The position numbers were made by a program, and so were the translations under genes. Below the pieces are notes generated by a model that saw only the letters and a program-made list of their open reading frames with translations, was not told where the DNA came from and searched no databases. Positions 26,517 to 35,024 of a stretch of DNA of 64,000 nucleotides are shown one piece after another. Source of the stretch: Streptomyces sp. NBC_00425 (GTDB lineage Bacteria; Actinomycetota; Actinomycetes; Streptomycetales; Streptomycetaceae). Position 1 is the stretch's first letter. Every line of letters begins with the position of its first letter. Location of the stretch: assembly GCF_036030735.1 (NCBI RefSeq), contig NZ_CP107928.1, forward strand, positions 4,030,001 through 4,094,000, written 5' to 3'.

Positions 26517-27933
26517 AAACAATTCCCGAGCCGTTGTCGCCGAGAGGAAGAGCGGCGCACAGGGAGTCCAGCGCGCCGGACCAGGCGTGGTCCGGCGGGG
26601 TGCCGTAGCCCACGACCAGAGCGTCGAGCGGAGCGGCGACCGCCCCGGCGTGCCGATGGCGCGGGGTGAGGCCGTCGACCGCCAGACCACGCCGGGCCGC
26701 CGCCCGTAATACGGCCGCCTCCGTGCCCGGCGGCAGACGCAGGACGGCGTGCAGGCCCGCCGCGATGCCGGTGACCCGGATCGCCGGGGCCCGCTCGGCC
26801 AGGGCGGCGACCAGCGCGTCGCGGCGCCGGCGGTAGCGCGTGCGCATGGCCCGCACATGACGGTCGTAGGCGCCCGAGGCGATGAACTCCGCGAGCGTCA
26901 GCTGGTCGAGGACCCCGCAGGTGTCCATCCCGCCCTTGGCCTCCGTCACCTCCTCCGCCACTCCCGGCGGCAGCACCATCCAGCCCAGCCGCAGGCCGGG
27001 CGCCAGCGACTTGCTCGCCGTGCCCAGGTACACCACGTGATCGGGGTCGAGCCCCTGGAGGGCTCCCACGGACTGGCGGTCGTAGCGGAACTCGCCGTCG
27101 TAGTCGTCCTCCAGGACCAGACCGCCGGTGCGCCGCGCCCAGTCCACGACGGCCGCCCGGCGGTCGTGGTGCAGCGGCACGCCCATCGGGAACTGGTGGG
27201 CGGGGGTGAGCAGGACCGCGCCGGCGTCCGTCGACCCGACCGCCGGGTCCGTGCCCCGGTCGTCGAACGGCAGGGCGGTGGTGGTCAGCCCCGCCGCCGC
27301 CAGCAGCCGCCAGTGCTCGTCCAGGCCGTAGGACTCGACGGCCACCGAGCGCGCCCCGCGGGCCCGCAGGACCTTCGCGAGCAGGCTGAGGCCGTGCGCG
27401 AACCCGGCGCACACCACGATGCGTTCGGGGTCGGCGCGCACCCCGCGGGCGCGGGAGAGGTAGCCGGCGAGGGCGGTGCGCAGCTCCCCCCGGCCGCGCG
27501 GGTCGCCGTAGCCGAAGGCGTCGGAGGGGGCCGCGGCGAGGGCGCGGCGGGCCGCGCTGAGCCAGGGGGCGCGCGGGAAGGAGGCGAGGTCGGGGCTGCC
27601 GGGCCGCAGGTCGTGGACGGGCCGGCGGTCTGCGGGGCGGTGGGGGGCCGAGTTCGCCGGAGGCACGACGTGCCGTTCGGACACCCGCGTGCCCGAGCCC
27701 TGGCGGGCGGTGAGCCAGCCCTCGGCGACCAGGTCGGTGTAGGCGTCGGCGACCGTGTTGCGGGCGACGCCCAGGTCGGCGGCCAGGGAGCGGGAGGAGG
27801 GCAGCCGGGTGCCGGGCGGCAGCCGGCCGCTGCGGACGGCCTCGCGCAGGCCGTCGGTCAGGCCCCGCCGCACGTGCGGTCCGGTCGGCTCCACGTGCAG
27901 GTCGACCCCGAAAGTGGCCCATGGTTTCGCCAT
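26506..27933 (-). CDS. MocR/GabR-type regulator (GntR winged helix fused to class I aminotransferase)
   Basis: 475 residues. The N-terminal GntR helix-turn-helix (about 15-85) contains LPPGTRLPSSRSLAADLGVARNTV. A long linker leads to a fold-type I aminotransferase domain with the PLP-lysine segment YLGTASKSLAPGLRLGW and the aspartate/tyrosine region EDDYDGEFRYD. Such proteins usually use PLP or an amino-acid-PLP adduct as effector and regulate adjacent genes. Here it sits between two AhpD-like genes, one downstream and one divergent 47 bp away, which are the likely targets. That would be an unusual regulon for this family. Confidence 0.9.
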   Translation of the reverse strand: MAKPWATFGVDLHVEPTGPHVRRGLTDGLREAVRSGRLPPGTRLPSSRSLAADLGVARNTVADAYTDLVAEGWLTARQGSGTRVSERHVVPPANSAPHRPADRRPVHDLRPGSPDLASFPRAPWLSAARRALAAAPSDAFGYGDPRGRGELRTALAGYLSRARGVRADPERIVVCAGFAHGLSLLAKVLRARGARSVAVESYGLDEHWRLLAAAGLTTTALPFDDRGTDPAVGSTDAGAVLLTPAHQFPMGVPLHHDRRAAVVDWARRTGGLVLEDDYDGEFRYDRQSVGALQGLDPDHVVYLGTASKSLAPGLRLGWMVLPPGVAEEVTEAKGGMDTCGVLDQLTLAEFIASGAYDRHVRAMRTRYRRRRDALVAALAERAPAIRVTGIAAGLHAVLRLPPGTEAAVLRAAARRGLAVDGLTPRHRHAGAVAAPLDALVVGYGTPPDHAWSGALDSLCAALPLGDNGSGIVFPG

Positions 27934-27960
27934 GGAAATGGACCATACCCCTGGGCTGCC
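27908..27960. promoter_or_regulatory. Divergent promoter/operator region between MocR gene and AhpD-like copy 2
   Basis: The 47-bp gap and first MocR codons hold repeated CCATGG/ATGG elements and an ATGGT...ACCAT inverted pair (about 27921-27946). Both promoters must lie here, suggesting autoregulation. Exact -35 and -10 boxes could not be fixed. Confidence 0.35.
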
Positions 27961-27980
27961 TGCGGCCTAGGGTCGAAGCC

Positions 27981-28598
27981 ATGACGACCGACGCACCCGC
28001 CCCGACCACCACGACGACGAGCACGATGACCAGCCCCACGGTCTCCCCCGCCACCGGCCCCACCGGCCCGGCGGCCGGCCCCGCGACCGACGCACCCGCC
28101 CCGGCCACCGGCGAGCGGACGGGCTACGCGCCCGAGCACACCCCCCGGCTGGACTGGTCCGCGCACGCCCCCGAGGTGTACAAGGCGATGCTCCGGCTGG
28201 ACGCCGCCGCCCGGAAGGGCCTCGACCCCACGCTGCTGGAACTGGTGAAGATCCGGGCCTCTCAGCTCAACCGCTGCGCCCTCTGCGTCGACATGCACAG
28301 CAAGGACGCGCTCGCGGCGGGCGAGAGCGTCGAGCGGATCGTCCAGCTCAGCGCCTGGGAGGAGTCGGGGCACTTCTACACGGAACAGGAGCTTGCGGCC
28401 CTGGCGCTGACCGAGGCGGTGACGGTGCTGACGGAGGGCTTCGTGCCGGACGCGGTGTACGCGAGGGCTGCCGAGCACTTCGACGAGCCCGCACTCGCGC
28501 AGCTGATCGCCGCGATCACGGTGATCAACGCGTGGAACCGGTTCGGCGTGACGTGCCGGCTGGTGCCGGGGCACTACCGGCCGGGGCAGCACGCGTGA
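27981..28598 (+). CDS. Carboxymuconolactone decarboxylase/AhpD-family protein (copy 2)
   Basis: 205 residues. A 45-residue Thr/Pro/Ala-rich leader precedes an AhpD-like domain with LVKIRASQLNRCALCVDMHSKDA (CALCxxxH). The domain closely parallels copy 1, also sharing VPDAVYA, AAIT/AATVINA(Y/W)NR and RLVPGHY/RMVPGAY, so the two arose by duplication. Probable peroxidase or thiol-redox function. It is divergent from the MocR gene and followed after 37 bp by a PEP mutase-like gene on the same strand, probably in one transcript. A start within the leader is possible. Confidence 0.87.
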   Translation: MTTDAPAPTTTTTSTMTSPTVSPATGPTGPAAGPATDAPAPATGERTGYAPEHTPRLDWSAHAPEVYKAMLRLDAAARKGLDPTLLELVKIRASQLNRCALCVDMHSKDALAAGESVERIVQLSAWEESGHFYTEQELAALALTEAVTVLTEGFVPDAVYARAAEHFDEPALAQLIAAITVINAWNRFGVTCRLVPGHYRPGQHA

Positions 28599-28635
28599 GC
28601 GGGACGGACGGCCCCGGCCGCGAGGTGGGGACGCC

Positions 28636-29373
28636 GTGAGCAAGGCGGACGACTTCCGCCGGCTGCACCACAACCGGCTGCCGGACGACCCACTCGTGCT
28701 GCCCGGACCGTGGGACGCGGCCAGCGCCCAGGTCTTCGCCGAGGCGGGCTTTCCGGCGCTCGCGACGCCCAGCGCGGGTGTGGCCGCCTCCCTCGGGTAC
28801 GCCGACGGGAAGACCCCTGCGGACGAGATGTTCGCCGCGGTCGCCCGGATCGTGCGGGCGGTGGACGTGCCGGTGTCCGCGGACGTCGAGGACGGGTACG
28901 GGCTGGCGCCGAGGGAACTGGTGGAGCGGCTGCTGGAGACGGGCGCCGTCGGCTGCAACCTGGAGGACTCCGCCGGCGGGGTCCTGAAGGACCCGCGGGA
29001 GCACGCCGAGTGGCTGGCGCGGGTGCGGGCGGAGGCGGGCGGCCTGCTCTTCGTGAACGCGCGTGTGGACGTCTTCGCCTACGACGACGACGTCGGCGAC
29101 CCCGAACGGGCCGTCGAGCGGGCGGTCGAGCGGGCCGCGCTGTACGTGGCGGCGGGCGCCGACTGCGTCTACCCGATCGGTGCGCCCGCCCGCCTGCTGC
29201 CGTTGCTGCGGTCGGGGGTCCGGGGCCCGATCAACGTGGGCGGCCGGGTGGACGGCGAGGGCCCCTCGCCCGCCGGGCTCGGCGAACTCGGGGCCACGCG
29301 CGTCACGTTCGGGCCGGGTCTCCAGCGGCGGGCGGCGGCCGCCCTGCGGGAGATCAGCGCCGGCCTGGTGTAG
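28636..29373 (+). CDS. Isocitrate lyase/PEP mutase-family protein
   Basis: 245 residues from GTG after GAGGTGGGG. A TIM-barrel PEP mutase/isocitrate lyase superfamily protein with PGPWDAASAQVFAEAGFPALATPS at the N-terminus, the metal-binding SADVEDGYG and NLEDS. The KKCGH loop of true isocitrate lyases is absent, so it is more likely a carboxyphosphonoenolpyruvate mutase- or oxaloacetate-hydrolase-like C-C lyase. Substrate unknown. Probably co-transcribed with the AhpD-like gene upstream. Its stop lies 31 bp from the convergent betaine-binding protein gene. Confidence 0.85.
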   Translation: MSKADDFRRLHHNRLPDDPLVLPGPWDAASAQVFAEAGFPALATPSAGVAASLGYADGKTPADEMFAAVARIVRAVDVPVSADVEDGYGLAPRELVERLLETGAVGCNLEDSAGGVLKDPREHAEWLARVRAEAGGLLFVNARVDVFAYDDDVGDPERAVERAVERAALYVAAGADCVYPIGAPARLLPLLRSGVRGPINVGGRVDGEGPSPAGLGELGATRVTFGPGLQRRAAAALREISAGLV

Positions 29374-29404
29374 CGGCGCTCAGGGGCTCAGGGCCCCACG
29401 GCGC

Positions 29405-30361
29405 TCAGGACAGCCATGCCTTCCACTTCGAGGCGTGGCCGTCCACCCACTGCTTCGCCGCCTCCTCCGGGGTCATCTTCTGGTCGGCGATGGCCAGGGA
29501 CACCTCGTTCTGGTCCTCGGTCGTCCACGTGAACTTCTTCAGGAAGGCGGCCGCCTTCCCGCCGTCCTTCGCGAAGCCGGCGTTGAGGTACTTCTGCAGC
29601 GGGGTGTGCGGGTAGCCGCAGGCGACCTTCTCGGGGTCTGCGTCGCAGCCCTCCTTGTAGGGGGGCAGCTTCACCTCGGTCATCGGGACCTTCTTGAAGA
29701 GCCACTGCGGCGCGTACCAGTAGGTGAGGAAGGGCTTCTTCTCCTTGGCGAACTGCCGCATCTGGGTGATCTGGGCGGCCTCCGAACCGGCGAACACGAC
29801 CTGGAAGTCCAGGTCCAGGTTGTTCACCAGCGCCTTGTCGTTGGTGACGTAGGAGGGCGAGCCGTCCATGAGCTGGCCCTTGCCGCCGCTCTCCGCGGTG
29901 GCGAACTGTGCCGCGTACTTGTTGAGGTTCTTCCAGTTCGTGACGTCCGGGTGCTGCTCGGCGAAGTACGTCGGCACGAACCAGCCGATGTGCCCGGTCA
30001 CGCCGAGGTCGCCGCCGGGCGTGATCGTCTTCTTGTCCTTGACGTAGCGCTGTTCCTGCTCGGGGTGGCCCCAGTCCTCCAGGATCGCGTCGACCCGGCC
30101 CTGGCTGAGCGCGTCCCAGGCGGGCACCTCGTCGACCTGCACGGTGTCGACGCGGTAGCCCAGCTCGTGTTCCAGGAGGTACTGGGCGACGGCCACGTTG
30201 GCCTGGGCGCCCACCCAGGACTGCACGGACAGGGTGAGGCTCTTGGCGCCCTGCGCATTGGCGAACGGCGAGGCCTGCTTCGTCATGTCGGCGGCGCCGC
30301 AGCCGGTCAGCAGGAGCAGCGCGGACGCGCCGGCCACGGTCGCGGTGGTTCGGATGCGCAT
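29405..30361 (-). CDS. Glycine betaine/quaternary amine ABC transporter binding lipoprotein
   Basis: 318 residues. The lipoprotein signal ends in LLLLTGC (lipid-modified Cys near residue 21). The OpuAC/ProX fold follows: LTLSVQSWVGAQANVAVAQYL, VDAILEDWGHPEQ, and a GHIGWFVPTYF segment with aromatic residues typical of the betaine cage. It captures betaine or choline outside the cell and delivers it to the permease encoded upstream, whose TGA is followed by one base and this ATG. Last gene of the bet operon. Confidence 0.92.
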   Translation of the reverse strand: MRIRTTATVAGASALLLLTGCGAADMTKQASPFANAQGAKSLTLSVQSWVGAQANVAVAQYLLEHELGYRVDTVQVDEVPAWDALSQGRVDAILEDWGHPEQEQRYVKDKKTITPGGDLGVTGHIGWFVPTYFAEQHPDVTNWKNLNKYAAQFATAESGGKGQLMDGSPSYVTNDKALVNNLDLDFQVVFAGSEAAQITQMRQFAKEKKPFLTYWYAPQWLFKKVPMTEVKLPPYKEGCDADPEKVACGYPHTPLQKYLNAGFAKDGGKAAAFLKKFTWTTEDQNEVSLAIADQKMTPEEAAKQWVDGHASKWKAWLS

Positions 30362-30362
30362 G

Positions 30363-32330
30363 TCACGCCCCCTTCTTCGTACGGCGTTCCGTCGGCTGGG
30401 TCACCCGGTCGAGCATCAGGCCGAGGCAGACGATGGCCGCGCCGGCCACCAGACCGGTGGCGAGGTCGCCCTGGGCGAGGCCGAAGACGACGTCGTAGCC
30501 GAGCGCGCCGCCGCCGACCAGACCGCCGATGATGACGACGGCGAGGACCAGCACCACGCCCTGGTTGAGGGCGAGCAGCAGCGCTGGACGGGCGAGCGGA
30601 AGCTGCACCTGGCGGATCTGCTGGCCGCTGCTCGCGCCGAGCGAGCGGGCCGACTCCAGGGCGGCCGGGTCGACCTGGCGCAGTCCCTGGGCGGTGATGC
30701 GGACGACGGCGGGCAGCGCGTACACGACCGCGGCGGCCACGGCGGGCGCGCGGCCGACGCCGAACAGCGCGACGACCGGGATCAGGTACACGAACTGCGG
30801 CATCGTCTGGAAGACGTCGAGGACGGGCCGCAGGAGCCGTTCGAAGCGGTCGCTGCGGGCGGCGGCGATACCGGTCGCGAAGCCCAGCACGAGGGTGACG
30901 GCGACCGCGGCGAGGACCTGCGACAGCGTGTCGAGGGACGGCTTCCACACGCCGAGGACGCCGATCGCGGCCATCGCGAGGACGGCGGTGAGCGCGGTGC
31001 GCCAGGTGCCGATCACCCAGGCGAGCGCGGCGACGATCAGCAGCACCGACCACCAGGGCAGGCCCTGGAGGCCGTCGCGCAGCGGGTCGAGGACCCAGGT
31101 GGTGAAGTGGCCGGCCCAGTCGGCGGTGCCGCCGATCACGGGCACGCCGGAGTAGAGGTGGTCGGTCATCCAGTCGACGGCCCGGTTGACGGGCTCGGCG
31201 ATGTTCAGCGTCCAGGCGTCGGGCCAGTCGAGGCGGCCCGCGAGCCGTACCGCGACCGCCACGACGACGGTCGCGGCGAGCACGGCCGCCCATCCCGCGC
31301 GGCGCGAGAGGCCGCCGCGCCGGGTTCCGGCGCCGGGGTCGCCGTCTCCGTCGCCGGCCGCACCGGTGACCCGGTCCAGGACGACGGCGAGGAGGACGAT
31401 CGGGATGCCGGCGGCGAGGGCCGCGCCGACGTCGACCGAGGCGAGCGCCTGGTAGACGCGGTCGCCGAGGCCGCCCGCGCCGATCACCGAGGCGATGACA
31501 GCCATGGACAGCGCCATCATGATCGTCTGGTTGAGGCCGAGCAGGAGCTCCTTGCGGGCCAGCGGGATGCGCGCGGTGAGCAGGCGCTGGCGGGCGGTGG
31601 CGCCGAGCGACTCGACGGCCTCCAGCACCTCCTTGTCGGCGCCGCGCAGGCCGAGCGAGGTGAGCCGGGCCATCGGCGGGGCGGCGTAGACGACGGTGGC
31701 GAGGACGGCCGCGGGGACGCCGATGCCGAAGATCAGGACGACCGGGAGCAGGTAGGCGAACGCGGGCAGCACCTGCATGGTGTCCAGGACGGGGCGCAGG
31801 ATGCGGTCCATCCGGTCCGAGAGCCCGGCGGCGAGGCCGAGCACGGCGCCGACGGCGACCGACACGAGGACCGCGACGACCATCAGCGCGAGCGTCTGCA
31901 TGGTCGGGATCCACATGCCGAGCAGTCCGCAGGCCAGGAACGCGACGGCGGTGCCGACGGCCAGTCGTACGCCGGCGACCCGCCAGGCGATCAGCGCGGC
32001 GGCGGAGGTGACGCCCGCCCAGCCGGCCGCGAGCAGCACCAGGTAGACGGCCCGCACGCAGAGCACGACCGCGTTGCTGACGTACCCGAAGCCGTAGAGG
32101 AACAGCGGGTGGCTGTCACGGTTGTCGATGATCCAGTCGCTGGCCTTGCCGAGCGGCTGGGTGAGGTCGACGGTGAGGGCGGCGGGCCAGCTGCCGCTGG
32201 CCCACTGCGCGTTGGCGAGCGGCACGAGGACCGCCGCGGCGAGCGCGAGCAGCGCGAGCTTGGCGACCGAGCGGTGTTTGAGGACCCCGGGCAGGGAGAC
32301 ACGGGGGGCGGGTGCGGTGACCGTAGCCAT
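30363..32330 (-). CDS. Glycine betaine/quaternary amine ABC permease, two fused BPD domains
   Basis: 655 residues containing two complete binding-protein-dependent permease domains in tandem. Each has the EAA-type loop: LEAVESLGATARQRLLTARIPLA in the first half, LESARSLGASSGQQIRQVQLPLA in the second. A Gly/Asp-rich linker (about residues 325-345) separates them. OpuAB/ProW proteins normally have one domain and homodimerise; the fusion gives a pseudo-dimer in one chain. Both QTIMMALSMAVIA and QGVVLVLAVVIIGG segments follow the loops as usual. ATG at 32330 comes one base after the ATPase stop, so the genes are coupled. Confidence 0.92.
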   Translation of the reverse strand: MATVTAPAPRVSLPGVLKHRSVAKLALLALAAAVLVPLANAQWASGSWPAALTVDLTQPLGKASDWIIDNRDSHPLFLYGFGYVSNAVVLCVRAVYLVLLAAGWAGVTSAAALIAWRVAGVRLAVGTAVAFLACGLLGMWIPTMQTLALMVVAVLVSVAVGAVLGLAAGLSDRMDRILRPVLDTMQVLPAFAYLLPVVLIFGIGVPAAVLATVVYAAPPMARLTSLGLRGADKEVLEAVESLGATARQRLLTARIPLARKELLLGLNQTIMMALSMAVIASVIGAGGLGDRVYQALASVDVGAALAAGIPIVLLAVVLDRVTGAAGDGDGDPGAGTRRGGLSRRAGWAAVLAATVVVAVAVRLAGRLDWPDAWTLNIAEPVNRAVDWMTDHLYSGVPVIGGTADWAGHFTTWVLDPLRDGLQGLPWWSVLLIVAALAWVIGTWRTALTAVLAMAAIGVLGVWKPSLDTLSQVLAAVAVTLVLGFATGIAAARSDRFERLLRPVLDVFQTMPQFVYLIPVVALFGVGRAPAVAAAVVYALPAVVRITAQGLRQVDPAALESARSLGASSGQQIRQVQLPLARPALLLALNQGVVLVLAVVIIGGLVGGGALGYDVVFGLAQGDLATGLVAGAAIVCLGLMLDRVTQPTERRTKKGA

Positions 32331-32331
32331 G

Positions 32332-33423
32332 TCAGACCGCCTCCTTGCGGAGCTCCGTTCCGGCCACGACGTCCAGGAGCCGTTCGTGATCGACGACCCC
32401 CAGACACCGGCCGTCCTCCACGACACACGCGGGCTTGTGGCTGCGCGACACGACCTGGATCGCCTCGGCGACCACCGCGTCGGCGGCGATCGCGCCCGGG
32501 TGGCCGGGGCCGCCGCACTCGCCGGTGCGCATGGCCCTGCGGACCGTCATGACCTGCTCGCGCGGGACGTCGCGGACGAACTCGCGGACGTAGTCGTCGG
32601 CGGGCGAGCCGACGATCTCCTCCGGGGTGCCGAGCTGCACCACCCGGCCGTCGCGCATCAGGGCGATGCGGTCGCCGAGTTTGAGGGCCTCGCTGAGGTC
32701 ATGGGTGATGAAGACCATCGTGCGGCCCTCCTCCTGGTGCAGCCGGACGACCTCCTCCTGCATGTCGCGCCGGATCAGCGGGTCGAGGGCGCTGAACGGC
32801 TCGTCGAAGAGCAGGACCTCGGGGTCCACGGCGAGCGCGCGGGCCAGCCCGACGCGCTGGCGCTGACCGCCGGACAGCTCGCTGGGCCTGCGGTGCTCCA
32901 TGCCCTCCAGGCCGACCTTCTCGACGACCTGCCGGGCCCGGGCGCGGCGCTCGGACCTGCCGACGCCCTGGATCTCCAGGCCGTAGGCCACGTTGTCGAC
33001 GACGGTGCGGTGCGGGAGCAGGCCGAAGTGCTGGAAGACCATCGCGGCCCGGTGCCGGCGCAGTTCGCGCAGCCGGTTCTTGTCCATGGCGCGGACGTCC
33101 TCGCCCTCGATGGCGATGCTGCCGGCGGTCGGCTCGATCAGCCGGGTCAGACAGCGCACGAGGGTGGACTTGCCGGAGCCGGACAGGCCCATGACGACGA
33201 AGACCTCGCCCTTGCGCACGTCGAAGGAGACGTCCCGGACGGCGGCGGTGCAGCCGGTGCGGGAGCGGAGCTCGGCGGGGGGCAGGGAGGTCAGTTCGGG
33301 GTCGCCGGGGACGGTCTCGGCCTTGGGGCCGAACACCTTCCACAGGCCGTCCACCGAGAAGACCGGCGGGCGCTCCTCGATGGTCGTGTGGGCGGTCGTG
33401 TCGGTACTGGTGTCGGTACTCAT
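32332..33423 (-). CDS. Glycine betaine/quaternary amine ABC transporter ATPase with C-terminal CBS-like region
   Basis: 363 residues: Walker [11 protein letters not shown]-loop [13 protein letters not shown], signature [15 protein letters not shown], Walker [14 protein letters not shown]-loop ITHDLSEA. After about residue 270 a CBS-like segment ([24 protein letters not shown]) may sense ionic strength, as CBS domains do in OpuA. An unusual insertion after VFGPKAE places a 25-residue Pro/Glu-rich stretch between the first strands. It energises the fused permease encoded next. Its ATG overlaps the betA stop by one base (TGATG). Confidence 0.93.
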   Translation of the reverse strand: MSTDTSTDTTAHTTIEERPPVFSVDGLWKVFGPKAETVPGDPELTSLPPAELRSRTGCTAAVRDVSFDVRKGEVFVVMGLSGSGKSTLVRCLTRLIEPTAGSIAIEGEDVRAMDKNRLRELRRHRAAMVFQHFGLLPHRTVVDNVAYGLEIQGVGRSERRARARQVVEKVGLEGMEHRRPSELSGGQRQRVGLARALAVDPEVLLFDEPFSALDPLIRRDMQEEVVRLHQEEGRTMVFITHDLSEALKLGDRIALMRDGRVVQLGTPEEIVGSPADDYVREFVRDVPREQVMTVRRAMRTGECGGPGHPGAIAADAVVAEAIQVVSRSHKPACVVEDGRCLGVVDHERLLDVVAGTELRKEAV

Positions 33424-34952
33424 CAGGCATCGCCTCCGATCAGGTCCACGGCCCGTTCGCCGACCATCAGCACGCCGATCATCGGGTTCACGGCTGTCAT
33501 GGTCGGGAACACGGAGGCGTCCGCGATGCGGATGCCCTCCAGTCCACGGATACGCAACTGGGGATCCACGACGGCGAGTTCGTCGTCGGCGGCGCCCATC
33601 TTGCAGGTGCCGGCGGGGTGGTAGACGGTGTGCGCGACCTTGCGCGCGTACTCGCTCAGCTCCTCGTCGCCCGTGATGTGCGGGCCGGGGGCGACCTCGC
33701 GCTTGAGCCAGCCGGCCAGCGGCTCGGTCTTCGCGATCTCGCGGGCGATGCGGATGCCGTCGACGAGGGTGCGGCCGTCGTAGTCGTCCTCGTCGGTGAA
33801 GTAGCGGAAGTCCAGGGCGGGCTTGACGGCCGGGTCGGCGCTCTGCAGGGAGAGCCGGCCGCGGGACTTCGGCTTGGGGATGTTGGGGGTCATCGACACG
33901 CCGTGCGCGGGACGTTCGTAGCCGAGCCGCTCGGGGTTGTCGGTGAAGGGGACCTGGTAGAAGTGGAACATCAGGTCGGGGCCCGGGTGCTCGGGGTCGC
34001 GGCGCACGAAAAGGCCGGCGTCGGAGTCCATCGCGGAGTTCTCGGGGAGCGGCCCGTGGGTCTCCCAGACGATGACCGACTCGGGGTGGTCGAGCAGGTT
34101 CTCGCCGACTCCGGGCAGGTCGTGGACGACGGGGATGCCGAGCGCGTCCAGGTCGGCCTTGGGGCCGATGCCGGAGTGCAGCAGCAGCCGGGGCGAGTCG
34201 ATCGCGCCGGCGCAGAGCACGACCTCGCGCCGGGCGCGGACGAGGATCTCCTCGCCGTCCTCGGTGCGTGCGTGCACGCCCCGCGCGCGGGCGCCGTCCA
34301 GCTCCAGCCGGTGCGCCCAGGTCTCCAGGAATATCGTCAGGTTGGGCCGTTCGTCCATCACCGGGTGGAGGTAGGCGACGGAGGCGGACGACCGCTTGTT
34401 GGTCTCGGGGTGGTAGGCGAGGTCGAAGAAGCCGACGCCGTCGTCGAAGGGCTTGCTGTTGAAGCCTTCGACGCGGGGCACTCCGGTCGCCTGCCGCGCG
34501 GCGTCGACGAAGTCGCGGGCGATGGGGTTCCGGTCCTTCTCGTCGACCGGGACGATGTTGTTCAGCAGGCGGGCGTAGTACGCCTCCATCGGGACCGCGC
34601 CCCAGCCCTCGGCGCCGGCCGCCTCCCACTCGTCGAAGTCGGACGGCAGCGGCTTGAACGCGATGAGCGTGTTGTGGGAGGAGCAGCCGCCGAGGACGCG
34701 GGCCCGGCTGTGCCGGATGTGGGAGTTGCCGCGCGGCTGCTCGGTGGTCGGGTAGTCGTAGTCGAGCTCGCCGCCGAGCAGACCCGTCCAGCGGCGCAGG
34801 GTGAGGACGTCGTCGCGGCCGACGTCGCTGGGGCCGCCCTCGATGACGGCGACGGTGGTGTCGGGGTTCTCGGTCAGTCGGGAGGCGATGACGGAACCGG
34901 CGGTTCCGCCTCCGACTATCACGTAGTCATAGACAGGTGAGGTCTGTGGCAT
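33423..34952 (-). CDS. betA: Choline dehydrogenase-like GMC oxidoreductase
   Basis: 509 residues. The FAD-binding motif [16 protein letters not shown] lies at the N-terminus; GMC signature regions are [15 protein letters not shown] and [18 protein letters not shown]. The active-site histidine is in [12 protein letters not shown], with [14 protein letters not shown] at the end. It would oxidise choline to betaine aldehyde, which the upstream aldehyde dehydrogenase converts to glycine betaine. Choline oxidase is the main alternative, since both belong to the GMC family; actinobacterial enzymes in this context have been called either. The operon setting supports a choline-to-betaine role. Confidence 0.88.
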   Translation of the reverse strand: MPQTSPVYDYVIVGGGTAGSVIASRLTENPDTTVAVIEGGPSDVGRDDVLTLRRWTGLLGGELDYDYPTTEQPRGNSHIRHSRARVLGGCSSHNTLIAFKPLPSDFDEWEAAGAEGWGAVPMEAYYARLLNNIVPVDEKDRNPIARDFVDAARQATGVPRVEGFNSKPFDDGVGFFDLAYHPETNKRSSASVAYLHPVMDERPNLTIFLETWAHRLELDGARARGVHARTEDGEEILVRARREVVLCAGAIDSPRLLLHSGIGPKADLDALGIPVVHDLPGVGENLLDHPESVIVWETHGPLPENSAMDSDAGLFVRRDPEHPGPDLMFHFYQVPFTDNPERLGYERPAHGVSMTPNIPKPKSRGRLSLQSADPAVKPALDFRYFTDEDDYDGRTLVDGIRIAREIAKTEPLAGWLKREVAPGPHITGDEELSEYARKVAHTVYHPAGTCKMGAADDELAVVDPQLRIRGLEGIRIADASVFPTMTAVNPMIGVLMVGERAVDLIGGDA

Positions 34953-35024
34953 GGGGGGTACTCCAGGGGCGTGCGAAGTCTGTGCGAAGTGCGTTCGGGG
35001 CGGGGGGCGGGGCCTGCGGGCGGG

